The notes under the pieces are model-generated. The model ran no database searches. It had not been told where the DNA came from and was given only the letters and a program-made list of their open reading frames with translations. From an uncultured Holophagaceae bacterium (GTDB lineage Bacteria; Acidobacteriota; Holophagae; Holophagales; Holophagaceae): 32,258 nucleotides of DNA. The position numbers and the translations under genes were made by a program. Below are positions 6,478-14,776 of this stretch, piece by piece. The DNA is taken from assembly GCA_903843705.1 (NCBI GenBank), contig CAIMQW010000342.1, positions 1 to 32,258 on the forward strand, read 5' to 3'. Numbering within the stretch: the first letter of the stretch is position 1; every line of letters begins with the position of its first letter.

Positions 6478-9138
6478 TTGCCCGCTGAATCCATCCATCT
6501 GCAGGTGAATGGCCGCGTGCTCGAGGCGCCGGAGGGGACGACGCTGCTGGCCCTCTGCCAGCGTGAGGGCATCCCCATCCCGACCCTGTGCTCGGACCCC
6601 CGCCTGAAGCCCGCCTCCACCTGCCGGCTCTGCGAGGTGGAGGTGCTCGGCGAGGAGCGGCCGCTCTGCGCTTGCGCCACGGAGGTGCGTGAGGGCATGG
6701 ACGTGCAGACCCACACACCCGCCCTGGAGGCCTTTCGGCGCACCATGCTGGAGGGCTACGCGGCCCACATCCCTGCCGAAGACCCCGCGCGGCTGGAGGG
6801 CAAGCCCTTCCAGGCGCTGCTCGAGACCTATGGAGTCACCCCCGGCGGCACACGCCGGCCGGAGCGCCGACTGGCCGAGCACCCCTACCTCGACGTGGAC
6901 CTATCCTGGTGCGTGACCTGCGGGCGTTGCGTCCGGGTCTGCCAGGAGCTCCAGGGGCAGGACATCTGGACCATGGCGGGTCGCGGCATGGAGGTCCGGC
7001 CCGTGCCCCAGCTCGCCGCTGGGCTGGCCGAAAGCGGCTGCGTCAGCTGCGGCGCCTGCGCAGACACCTGCCCCACAGGTGCCATCGAGGATGTTAGGCG
7101 GCTGGCCCACGGCCTGCCCGAGCGCTGGGTGCGGACCACCTGTCCGTATTGCGGCACAGGCTGCGAGCTGGACCTGGGCGTGAAGGCCGGGCGCATCACC
7201 GAAGCCCGGCCGGTGCTCGACGCGCCCGTGAGCCGTGGCCACCTCTGCGTGAAGGGGCGCTACGGGTTTGGCTTCAACGACGCGTCGGACCGCATCACCT
7301 CGCCCTTGGTCCGCCGGGACGGAGCCTGGGTGGAGGTCTCCTGGGAGGAGGCCCTGGACGCGGCCGCGGTGGCCCTGCGGCGGGCCGAGGGGCAGGCCGG
7401 GGTGCTGGCCTCCAGCCGCGCCACCAATGAGGAGAACTACCTCGCGCAGAAGTTCGCCCGGCTGGCCCTGCGCAGCAACAACATCGACTGCTGCGCCCGG
7501 GTCTGCCACGCCCCCAGCGCCGCAGGCCTTGGCGAGGTCTTCGGCACCGGCGCCGCCACCAACTGCTTCGCTGACGTGGAGGAGGCGGGGTTGTTCCTGG
7601 TGGTGGGCGCCAACCCCACCGAGAACCACCCCATCGTCGGCGCGCGGATCCGCCAGCGGGCTCGGGCAGGCGTGCCGCTCATCGTGGTGGACCCCCGGCG
7701 GACGGAGCTGGCCGCCCTGGCCACGGTGCACCTCGCGCTGCATCCCGGCACGAACCTGCCCCTCCTGCTGGCGATGGCCCACGTCATCCTGCGCGAGGGC
7801 CTCTCGCACACGGCCTTTCTGCAGGCTCGCACTGAAGGGTTGGCCGCCTTCGCCGCTTCGGTGGAGGAGTGGACCCCGGAGCGCGCTGCTGGCGTCTGCG
7901 GCGTCTCGGCCGAGGACATCCGGCACGCGGCGCGGCTCTACGCCACCAGCCGGCCCGCCATGTGCCTGCACGGCCTCGGCGTCACGGAGCATATCCAGGG
8001 CACGGACACGGTGGCGCTGCTGGCCCAGCTGGCCCTGCTCACGGGCAACGTGGGCATCCCCGGCGCGGGGGTGAATCCCTTGCGCGGCCAGAACAACGTC
8101 CAGGGCAGCGCGCAGATGGGCTGCGAGCCGTCCCGTCTCACGGGCTACCAGAAGCTGGCTGCGGCCCAGGGCACACATGAGTCGGTCTGGGGCGCGGCGC
8201 TGCCCACAGCGCCTGGCCTCACGGCCATGGGCATGGTGGACGCTGCCGGTGAGGGCCGCCTGAAGGCGCTGCTGCTGATCGGCTATGACCTCCTGCTGAG
8301 CCACCCGGACACGGAGACCACCGCGGCCTGCCTCAATGCCCTTGACGACCTCATCGTGGTGGACCTCTTCCTGACGGAGACCGCCAAGGCTTTCGGCACG
8401 GTCTTTCTGCCCGCCGCCAGCGCCTTCGAGAAGGAAGGCACCTTCATGAACAGCGAGCGCCGCGTGCAGCGGGTGCGCCAGGCGCTGCCACCCCAGGGCC
8501 AGAGCCGCACGGACCTGGCCATCCTCTGCGACCTGGCGGCGTGCCTGGGGGCCGGGGCGCACTTCCGGTTTGAGGACGCTGCGGCGGTGTGGGACGAGAC
8601 GCGGCGCACCTGGCCCGCCATCGCCGGCATCAGCCACGCGCGACTGGACCGGGAAGGGGGCCTCCAGTGGCCCTGCCCCACCGAGGACCACCCGGGCACG
8701 CCCCGGCTGCACGGCGGCACCTTCGCCGGCGGGGGACCTGCGCGGTTCCGCCCCATCGTTTGGACGCCCAGCGCCGAGGTGCCGGACAAGGCCTTCCCCT
8801 TCCTGCTGAACACGGGCCGCAGCCTCTTCCACTTCAACGCCGCCACCATGACGCGGGGCACCCGCAATCGCAGCCTGGCCCCGGACGACTGCCTGGACCT
8901 GCATCCCGAGGACGCCCGGGCCTTGGGTGTGGCGAGCGGCGACGCGGTGCGGGTGCGGAGCCGCCACGGCGCCTTCACGCTCCGCGCCCGCCTGACCACG
9001 GAGGTGCGGCAGGGCGAGCTCTTCGCCACCTTCCATGCGGTGGAGGCCTGGGTGAACCGTGCGACGGGGCCGGGCCGGGACACCGTGACCGGCACCCCGG
9101 AGTACAAGGTCACCGCCGTATCCCTAGAGAGAGCCTAG
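6478..9138 (+). CDS. fdhA: Formate dehydrogenase alpha subunit (molybdenum/tungsten, Cys type)
   Basis: Catalytic subunit that oxidises formate to CO2 (or the reverse) at a bis-pyranopterin Mo or W centre. The N-terminal 2Fe-2S domain has C38, C49, C52 and C64. Two ferredoxin 4Fe-4S sites follow: C145/148/151/155 and C188/191/194/198. The catalytic domain has its own 4Fe-4S ligands (CPYCGTGC from C222, plus C257) and the metal ligand Cys343 followed by His344 (RVCHAPSAAGL). Cys replaces the selenocysteine of some homologs. The C-terminal pterin-binding domain ends at residue 886. The start is TTG at 6478, supported by GGAG eight bases upstream and by reaching the 2Fe-2S fold directly. NAD-reducing partners (FdsB/FdsG) and FdhD are not in the window, so the electron acceptor is unknown. 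Confidence 0.9.
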   Translation: MPAESIHLQVNGRVLEAPEGTTLLALCQREGIPIPTLCSDPRLKPASTCRLCEVEVLGEERPLCACATEVREGMDVQTHTPALEAFRRTMLEGYAAHIPAEDPARLEGKPFQALLETYGVTPGGTRRPERRLAEHPYLDVDLSWCVTCGRCVRVCQELQGQDIWTMAGRGMEVRPVPQLAAGLAESGCVSCGACADTCPTGAIEDVRRLAHGLPERWVRTTCPYCGTGCELDLGVKAGRITEARPVLDAPVSRGHLCVKGRYGFGFNDASDRITSPLVRRDGAWVEVSWEEALDAAAVALRRAEGQAGVLASSRATNEENYLAQKFARLALRSNNIDCCARVCHAPSAAGLGEVFGTGAATNCFADVEEAGLFLVVGANPTENHPIVGARIRQRARAGVPLIVVDPRRTELAALATVHLALHPGTNLPLLLAMAHVILREGLSHTAFLQARTEGLAAFAASVEEWTPERAAGVCGVSAEDIRHAARLYATSRPAMCLHGLGVTEHIQGTDTVALLAQLALLTGNVGIPGAGVNPLRGQNNVQGSAQMGCEPSRLTGYQKLAAAQGTHESVWGAALPTAPGLTAMGMVDAAGEGRLKALLLIGYDLLLSHPDTETTAACLNALDDLIVVDLFLTETAKAFGTVFLPAASAFEKEGTFMNSERRVQRVRQALPPQGQSRTDLAILCDLAACLGAGAHFRFEDAAAVWDETRRTWPAIAGISHARLDREGGLQWPCPTEDHPGTPRLHGGTFAGGGPARFRPIVWTPSAEVPDKAFPFLLNTGRSLFHFNAATMTRGTRNRSLAPDDCLDLHPEDARALGVASGDAVRVRSRHGAFTLRARLTTEVRQGELFATFHAVEAWVNRATGPGRDTVTGTPEYKVTAVSLERA

Positions 9139-10085
9139 ATTCCCCCCAGCTCCCAGGCGGCGCCGGGATCGATATCGATGGCTACCTCGGTGCCGTCATC
9201 GAGGATCAGCATGGGCGGGTCCCCGGGCCGCAGATCGACGATGGTGCGCCCCAGCAGGCGCTCCCGGCGGCCGTGGTGCCAGGGGATGCCCACGGGGTAG
9301 GTGCGGCGGTAGGCGTCCAGGGGCTCCTCCAGTCGGTGGCAGAGGTGCGTCAGGGCCGCCTGGAGGCCTTCGTCGAAGCCCTGGGGAGGCTCGGGATCCA
9401 GGCCGGCGGCGGCCAGGAACACCTCGCCGGGGGTCCGGCTTCCGGTCTCCACTATGGCCAAGTGCCGGGGCCGGTGCCCTGCGGGGGACTCGCCCTGGAG
9501 GACCACGGGGCGGTCGTGGTGGATGCCGAGCCAGAGGGAGACCAGACCGCAGGGGCCGGTGTCCCCGGCCTCCAGGGCCGGCTGGGCGTCATCGTGGAAG
9601 ACCACGGCCCGCAGGGGCAGCCACTCGAAGCCCTCGGCCACCTTGGCGCCCACCGGACCCGGGAGCTTCCGGTGCAGCTCCGCCACGGCCTCGGCAAAGG
9701 TCTCCCGGAGGCCCGCGAGGCTGAGGACGCCATCCGGGAGGCCCAGCGCATTCAGGGACAGGGGGGGCTCATGCCAGTCCACCGCCATGGCTGGCACCAG
9801 CTGCTGGAACAGGATGAGCGCGGGATCCCAGTCCCAGTGCCGGGAGGGCTCGTAGCCGAGTTCGCGGCACAGGTCGAACCAAGCGCGGGCCGGTGTTGCC
9901 AAGCCCGGCTGGTAGATAGACCGGCCGTCGAGGAAGATCTCGCTGCCCGGCCCCTGGTGGGTCTCCCGGCGGAGGAGACCCACCTCATGCCGACCCAGCG
10001 TGGCCAGGGTCATCTCGTGGAAAGGATGGTCCTCCTGCCGGAGCACCTTGAGCGGTGCGCCTAGAATCCAGCCCTCCAGAGTCAT
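9135..10085 (-). CDS. Conserved-looking protein of unknown function
   Basis: I do not recognise this protein. It has 316 residues, no signal peptide and no membrane helices, and is rich in Leu, Asp and Gly. Features include a WDWDPALILFQQLVPAMAVDWHEPPLS stretch, a histidine-containing FHDD motif and a GIHHDRP segment, and a C-terminal LILDDGTEVAIDIDPG that looks like a beta-rich edge. The start at 10085 (MTLEGW) has GGGGAG seven bases upstream; in-frame ATGs at 10100 and 10118 are possible. It is the last gene of the minus-strand group headed by the Gfo/Idh gene, 79 bases after the SpoIID stop. Its stop shares the palindromic CTAG with the formate dehydrogenase stop on the other strand. Confidence 0.65.
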   Translation of the reverse strand: MTLEGWILGAPLKVLRQEDHPFHEMTLATLGRHEVGLLRRETHQGPGSEIFLDGRSIYQPGLATPARAWFDLCRELGYEPSRHWDWDPALILFQQLVPAMAVDWHEPPLSLNALGLPDGVLSLAGLRETFAEAVAELHRKLPGPVGAKVAEGFEWLPLRAVVFHDDAQPALEAGDTGPCGLVSLWLGIHHDRPVVLQGESPAGHRPRHLAIVETGSRTPGEVFLAAAGLDPEPPQGFDEGLQAALTHLCHRLEEPLDAYRRTYPVGIPWHHGRRERLLGRTIVDLRPGDPPMLILDDGTEVAIDIDPGAAWELGGI

Positions 10086-10164
10086 GCCCGGTCTCCCCAT
10101 GAAGGAAACCTCGGGCATCTCTCCCCGGGCGTCAATGGCCTGAACTGGGGTAGGTTGCTCGACG

Positions 10165-12270
10165 TTAGTCCACCCGCTGGAGATTTATGCCTGGGTAGAA
10201 GTGCTGGAGGATCTGCTTGAACGGGGTGCCCTCCAGGGCCATGCCATAGGCGCCGGTTTGGCACATGCCCAGGCCATGCCCCCAGCCCCGTCCGTAGAAG
10301 ATCCAGCGGCGCCTGGCACCTTGACCCACGGTGAGCCAGCGGAAGACGTTGTCCTTGAGGCCCAGCAGGCCCCGGATGTGCATGCCCCGCACCCGGTGGG
10401 AGGCGCCCCGGGTGTCCACCAGGGTCAGGTCCAGCACCCGGCCCTCATCGTTGTAGTCGGCCTTGAGCTCACGAATCCCAGAGACCTTGATCCGCCGGCT
10501 CACATTGGCGAGCAGCTCTGACTCGCTGTATTCCACGCGCCAGTGGGCCGTGGGGTTGTAGCGGTCCCAGGCGGCGCCATCGGGGTCCAGGCGGCGCACC
10601 AGCACCTGGGCGGGGCCCGCCTCGCCGGGGATCCACTTGAGCCGGTCACCCACTTGGATGTCGGCCTTGGGCAGCAGGCGGAGGCTGCCGTCCGGTCCCT
10701 CCTCCGCCAGGAGCACCGTCGGGGCCAGCGGCAGGGGTTCTGGTCCCCCACGCTTGCGCCGGACCTGCCCGTCCAGCAACAGGGATCCCTCGCTGGGGGT
10801 GAAGGGCTCCAGCTCCAGCCAGAGGCGCCCCAGGACCTGGAGGGCCTGGCGCAGGGAGATGGGTTCCTCGGCGGCCCAGGCGGCGGCGGGCACCACGCCC
10901 CGCCGGGTCAGGAAGGCCGCCAGCAGGCGGTCCTGGGGAAGATTCACTGGCAGGAAGTAGGCCGCGTCCTGGGGCCGCTCCTGGCCCTCCACCAGCCGCT
11001 GGAAGCCGAAGGCCCGGGCCAGGGCCAGGAAGAGATGTCCCTGCCCTGCGAGGGGGCTGAGGTCCAGGGCCAGGCGCTGCTGGAGCAGCCGCACGGGCGG
11101 GGTGAGCTCGGCCAGGGTGGCGGGCCGGGCCAGGCGCTCCCCGGCGAGCCACTCGGGGGGCAGGCCTGCGGAGGCCAAGCGCAGCAGCTCCCAGGAGAGC
11201 CAGGGCTGCTGGGTCTCCTGGGTGATGGGCAGGCCCGAGGCGAAGGGCAGGGTCAGGGGCCGCTCGGGGTAGCAGGAGGCCGCCCGGAGGTAGGGGGCAT
11301 CGCCGCCGAAGACGTGCGCCACATCGGTGGTGTGGCCACCGCAGTTGGCCATGAAGAGGGCCTGGATGGGCTTGCCTCCGTAAGTGGCGAACAGCCCTTC
11401 GGTCTCCTGGATGGCGCGGTCCGTGAGGGCCTGCTCGCCGTCCCGGCCGCCATAGACCTGATCGGAGACGGTATCGCCCATGTCGAAGCCGTCGGCGGCC
11501 CGCTTGCCACGGTTGGCCACGGCATAGGTCCGGGCCGCCACAGCCTGGGCCTTGAGGGCCTCCAGGGCCGGGAACTCCCAGGCGCCCATCTCCTTGGGCA
11601 CCACGCCGCGCAGGTAGGTCTCCAGGTCCAGTGTGTTCACCACGGTCAGGCGCCCCTGGGCTTTGGGCAGGATCTCGACCTTGCCCCGGTAGCGGCCCTT
11701 GCCCTGGAGGTTCGTAAGCTCGCCGGCGGGCTTCAGCCAGACGCCCGCCTGGGGCAGGGGCCGACGCTCGTAGCGGTCCGTGACGGCATACAGGGCGCGG
11801 CCCTTCCGGGGCGAGCCGGGGCGCTGCTCCGAGGCCACCCACAGTTCATCGAAGCCCAGGTCCTGTAGCTTCTGCAGGACCGGCTCGGCCTCCTGCACCC
11901 CCGGGAAGTGCCCCGTGACCACACGCCAGGTCTCGGCATCCGGGACCTTGATCTGGTCGGGAGCCTCACCCAGGCTCTTCAGGTGTTTCAGCAGGGCCTG
12001 GGTCTCTGCGGCCCCGAGGGGGCGGCCCACCTGGATGCGGTATTCGGTGGTGGGCTCTGAGACGCCCCGGCTGTCCCACCAGATGCGCAGCTTCTCGTCG
12101 GGCGCCAGGCTGAACAGGCGCTTCCCGGCCCGGTCACAGACCTGACCGCCCCCTTCCAGGGATACGATCCATTCCACCGCCTGGGTGTCGAGCCCGATGC
12201 GCAGGGGTGGCTGGGTGGCGCGCAGGGGCGAGAGGGACAGGATCAGGGCGGGAACAAGGAGAGCCTTCAT
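10165..12270 (-). CDS. SpoIID/LytB-domain protein with SPOR-like N-terminus
   Basis: A 701-residue secreted protein with an N-terminal signal (residues 1-19, ending LSLSPLRAT). Residues about 76-147 look like a SPOR-type peptidoglycan-binding fold (EYRIQVGRPLG, then WRVVTGHFPG). The SpoIID domain begins near 195 (VVNTLDLETYLRGVVPKEMG) and includes AVAARTYA and CGGHTT. It resumes near 576 and ends with GRGWGHGLGMCQ at 660-671, the family's hallmark. Between about 340 and 575 lies an inserted segment with two helical stretches that vaguely resemble S-layer homology repeats. SpoIID homologs cleave or condition peptidoglycan glycan chains. Its start overlaps the stop of the beta-lactamase-fold gene (ATGA). 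It probably acts on the periplasmic wall; a sporulation role is unlikely given the Gram-negative context. Confidence 0.82.
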   Translation of the reverse strand: MKALLVPALILSLSPLRATQPPLRIGLDTQAVEWIVSLEGGGQVCDRAGKRLFSLAPDEKLRIWWDSRGVSEPTTEYRIQVGRPLGAAETQALLKHLKSLGEAPDQIKVPDAETWRVVTGHFPGVQEAEPVLQKLQDLGFDELWVASEQRPGSPRKGRALYAVTDRYERRPLPQAGVWLKPAGELTNLQGKGRYRGKVEILPKAQGRLTVVNTLDLETYLRGVVPKEMGAWEFPALEALKAQAVAARTYAVANRGKRAADGFDMGDTVSDQVYGGRDGEQALTDRAIQETEGLFATYGGKPIQALFMANCGGHTTDVAHVFGGDAPYLRAASCYPERPLTLPFASGLPITQETQQPWLSWELLRLASAGLPPEWLAGERLARPATLAELTPPVRLLQQRLALDLSPLAGQGHLFLALARAFGFQRLVEGQERPQDAAYFLPVNLPQDRLLAAFLTRRGVVPAAAWAAEEPISLRQALQVLGRLWLELEPFTPSEGSLLLDGQVRRKRGGPEPLPLAPTVLLAEEGPDGSLRLLPKADIQVGDRLKWIPGEAGPAQVLVRRLDPDGAAWDRYNPTAHWRVEYSESELLANVSRRIKVSGIRELKADYNDEGRVLDLTLVDTRGASHRVRGMHIRGLLGLKDNVFRWLTVGQGARRRWIFYGRGWGHGLGMCQTGAYGMALEGTPFKQILQHFYPGINLQRVD

Positions 12271-13223
12271 GGGCGGAATTGTCCCACGAATCGCGCCAGG
12301 GCCTGCCAGCGGCGGGCCCGCAGGGTCTCCGCACTAAGTAGCTCCCCCTCGGGGCCCCTGCGGTGGGTGAGCAGGGCGAGACAGCTCTGGTCGGCGGGGC
12401 GGAAGAAGAGGGCAGGGCCCGTGTAGCCCAGGTGATACCACCAGCCCGAGGGCGCGCCGGGCTCGGACGCGGTGGGGGGCGCGGGGGCGGGCGCGGTCTC
12501 GGTGGGCTCCTCAAGGACCTCGAGGCCGAAGGCCAGCGGAAGCTGGGACAGCAGGTGCCCAAAAGACCCCGGATCCGCCGGGAGCACCTGCAGGCCCAGG
12601 CCCCAGCGGGCGCCCTGCTCGCCGGGGGCGGTCGCCACGGCCATGCGGCGCGGCCAGCTCGCGGCGACCCAGCGGGCCAGGGCGGCGCGCAGCTGGGGGG
12701 CCGTGGTGCCGAAGCCCGCGTGGCCTAGCATGCCGGCCCGGGCGTTGGCATCGTGGGGCAGGAGCGGGTCGCGCGGAGGCGGGGCCGTGCCCGTGGCGAG
12801 GGCCCAGGCCTCGGCGTCCGGGGCGTCGGGAACCTCGGTGGGGGCCGCCGTCCAAGGGGCCGGGCTCAGCCCAGAGGCCGCGCCCAGCCGTGGGAAGGGC
12901 ACGCCGGTCTCGGCCTCCAGCAGCTCGCCGAGCAGGCGGTAGTTGAGGTCTGAGTAGGTGGCCAGCCCGGGCGTCGCAGGGCGGAGCAGGGGATGCTCAG
13001 GCACGGGCTGAAGCAGCTGCTGGGCCACGGCCTCCCCGGTGTAGGGGCGCCAGGGCGGGAGTCCGGAGCTGTGCGACAGCAGCTGGCGCACCGTCAGCGG
13101 CTCAGGCCGGTCCTGGAAGCCCAGGGCCCAGCGCCGGTCCACGTCCAGGTCCAGGAAGGCCAGCGCCAGCGGCGCCGTCACCAGGGGCTTGGCGAGGGAG
13201 GCGAGGTCGTAGAACCGGCTCAC
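12267..13223 (-). CDS. Beta-lactamase-fold serine hydrolase, short at the N-terminus
   Basis: Member of the class C beta-lactamase / penicillin-binding serine hydrolase superfamily, 318 residues. The catalytic S9-x-x-K12 is in YDLASLAKP, the second motif is YSDLN near residue 91 (normally YxN), and the HLGYTG near 264 corresponds to the family HxG motif. Normal members have 50 or more residues before SxxK, forming a signal peptide and beta strands. Here the frame cannot extend upstream and translation starts at GTG 13223, overlapping the Gfo/Idh stop as GTGA. The protein is therefore probably cytoplasmic or a truncated variant. The neighbours suggest a role around cell-wall or sugar metabolism. 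Esterase or D-amino-peptide hydrolase activity is possible; true antibiotic resistance is not implied. Confidence 0.75.
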   Translation of the reverse strand: MSRFYDLASLAKPLVTAPLALAFLDLDVDRRWALGFQDRPEPLTVRQLLSHSSGLPPWRPYTGEAVAQQLLQPVPEHPLLRPATPGLATYSDLNYRLLGELLEAETGVPFPRLGAASGLSPAPWTAAPTEVPDAPDAEAWALATGTAPPPRDPLLPHDANARAGMLGHAGFGTTAPQLRAALARWVAASWPRRMAVATAPGEQGARWGLGLQVLPADPGSFGHLLSQLPLAFGLEVLEEPTETAPAPAPPTASEPGAPSGWWYHLGYTGPALFFRPADQSCLALLTHRRGPEGELLSAETLRARRWQALARFVGQFRP

Positions 13224-14185
13224 GCCCGGTCCAGCTCCGCGAGACTCTTGGCGACTGCCTTCTGGACCTGGTCGGCCACACCCATGGCCTCCTGGCCCTC
13301 TTCCCAGGTGACGCCGTCGGTGCCGAGGCCCAGACAGGCGGCGTGGAAGGCCTCGATTTCCAGGCGCAGGGGCTCGCCCTCTTCGATGGTGGCGGTCTCG
13401 GGGCGTACCTCGGGGCCATCCGGTCCCATGACGAGGCGCAGCAGCTCCAGCGTCTGGGAGGCGAAGTCCAAACTGGCGTATTCCTTGTCGCCGAAGGCCC
13501 GGAGGGTGCGCTCCTTCTTGCGGGCCACGCGGCTCGCGGTGACTGTGGCGAAGGCGCCGCCCTCGAACTTCAGGCGGGCGTTTACCAGGTCGGCGTAGGG
13601 CGTCAGGACGGGGATACCCACGGCCTCCACATCGATCACGGGGCGCCCCACCAGGGCGCGGAGCAGGTCCAGGTCATGGATCATCACGTCCATCACCACG
13701 TCCACCTCGAGGCTGCGGGCGGGGAAGGGCGAGACCCGCACGGCCTCCAGGAAGCGGGGCTTGAAGCCGCGCTCCCGCAGGGCGGTGACGGCGGGGTTGA
13801 AGCGCTCCAGGTGGCCTACCTGGGCGATTAGGCCGGGCTTGGCGGCGCGGGCCTCGGTCAGCGCTGCCAGCAGCGCCACGCCCTCGGCGAGGGAGGCGGC
13901 CAGGGGCTTTTCCATGAGCACGTGCTTGCCGGCCTTGAGGGCCTGGATGCCCAGGGCATGGTGGAAGCCCGTAGGCGCGGCGATCTGCACGGCATCGACC
14001 TCGGCCAGCACCTGGTCCAGGGTGGCCGCCCAGGGCACACCGAACTTGGCGGCGATCTCCGGCCCGCGGGCGGGATCGGGATCCACCACCGCCACCAGCA
14101 GCGCGTTTGGCGCGGATGCGGCGATGCGGGCGTGGTGTTGCCCCAGGTGACCTACTCCGACGACGGCGACTCTCAGTTTGGTCAT
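13220..14185 (-). CDS. Gfo/Idh/MocA-family oxidoreductase
   Basis: NAD(P)-dependent sugar dehydrogenase family, 321 residues. The N-terminal Rossmann fold has RVAVVGVGHLGQHHARI (GxGxxG) at residues 5-21. The family motif EKPLA (GKHVLMEKPLA) follows near residue 96. The C-terminal alpha/beta domain includes VDVVMDVMIHDLDLL, whose His-Asp pair is the expected catalytic region. The ATG at 14185 is preceded by GAGAGGG; the frame extends far upstream but only through shadow sequence. Some proteins of this subgroup act in nucleotide-sugar modification for lipid A (GnnA type), but no lpx gene is in view, so that assignment is only a possibility. It appears to head the four-gene minus-strand group. 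Confidence 0.88.
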   Translation of the reverse strand: MTKLRVAVVGVGHLGQHHARIAASAPNALLVAVVDPDPARGPEIAAKFGVPWAATLDQVLAEVDAVQIAAPTGFHHALGIQALKAGKHVLMEKPLAASLAEGVALLAALTEARAAKPGLIAQVGHLERFNPAVTALRERGFKPRFLEAVRVSPFPARSLEVDVVMDVMIHDLDLLRALVGRPVIDVEAVGIPVLTPYADLVNARLKFEGGAFATVTASRVARKKERTLRAFGDKEYASLDFASQTLELLRLVMGPDGPEVRPETATIEEGEPLRLEIEAFHAACLGLGTDGVTWEEGQEAMGVADQVQKAVAKSLAELDRA

Positions 14186-14251
14186 GACCCTCTCCAGACC
14201 AGACCAGCCTATCAGGGCTGCTAATCTGGGGTTTCTCCTTGGAAGGTGACC

Positions 14252-14716
14252 ATGAACCTCAAGATCGAAGCTGTGAACCTGGTCCGCTGGCTGCACTTTC
14301 TCGCTCTGGGCGTGGGCCTCGGCGGCGCCGTGGTGACCCTGCTGCTCTCGGGCTTCGAGGAGAGCCGGGAAGACCTGCAGGGCCTGGCGGCCACCATCTG
14401 GGCCAAGGTGGTGGGCTGGGCCTTCCGTTTGGCGCTGGTGGCCGGCATCGCCTTGCTGGTGATGCTGATGCAAGACGGGCAGAACCCCCTGAAGAACGGC
14501 CACTACTTCCACATCAAGCTGCTGCTGGTGTTCATCCTCGTGGGTCTGTCCGAGATGACGCCCAAGGCGCTGGCGGCCGGCAAGCGGGGCTCGGCCCTCC
14601 TGGTGCTGGTGCTCTTCCTGGCGGCCAGCTTCACCGTGTTCAACAAGGGGCTCTTCGGCGCCCGGGCCAAGACCGCTCCCGCAGGTTCGGTGGAGACCCT
14701 CCGCCCCGCCAACTGA
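14252..14716 (+). CDS. Four-helix membrane protein of unknown function
   Basis: A 154-residue inner-membrane protein with four hydrophobic helices (about residues 9-33, 49-71, 84-101 and 111-132). Conserved-looking histidines are in helix 1 (RWLHFLALG) and just before helix 3 (GHYFHIKLLL), a layout seen in CopD-like and other heme- or copper-associated four-helix proteins. I cannot name the family. The ATG at 14252 is preceded by GGAAGG; the frame extends two codons to a GTG. It is divergent from the Gfo/Idh gene and convergent with yebC across a very strong terminator. Confidence 0.72.
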   Translation: MNLKIEAVNLVRWLHFLALGVGLGGAVVTLLLSGFEESREDLQGLAATIWAKVVGWAFRLALVAGIALLVMLMQDGQNPLKNGHYFHIKLLLVFILVGLSEMTPKALAAGKRGSALLVLVLFLAASFTVFNKGLFGARAKTAPAGSVETLRPAN

Positions 14717-14722
14717 GCACTC

Positions 14723-14771
14723 CTCCAGAAACAAAAGCAGCCGTCGATGACGGCTGCTTTTGTTTCTGGAG
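14723..14771. terminator. Bidirectional terminator with 23-bp perfect stem
   Basis: Positions 14723-14745 are the exact reverse complement of 14749-14771 with a GAT loop. The arms carry an A-rich run (AAACAAAAG) on the left and a T-rich run (CTTTTGTTT) on the right, so it can end transcription from both convergent neighbours. Confidence 0.92.
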
Positions 14772-14776
14772 TTTCT

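Noticed and set aside
6901..9036. A 711-codon minus-strand open frame over the formate dehydrogenase
   Set aside because: Antisense of a confident catalytic-subunit gene with all iron-sulfur motifs; the antisense protein has no recognisable domain.
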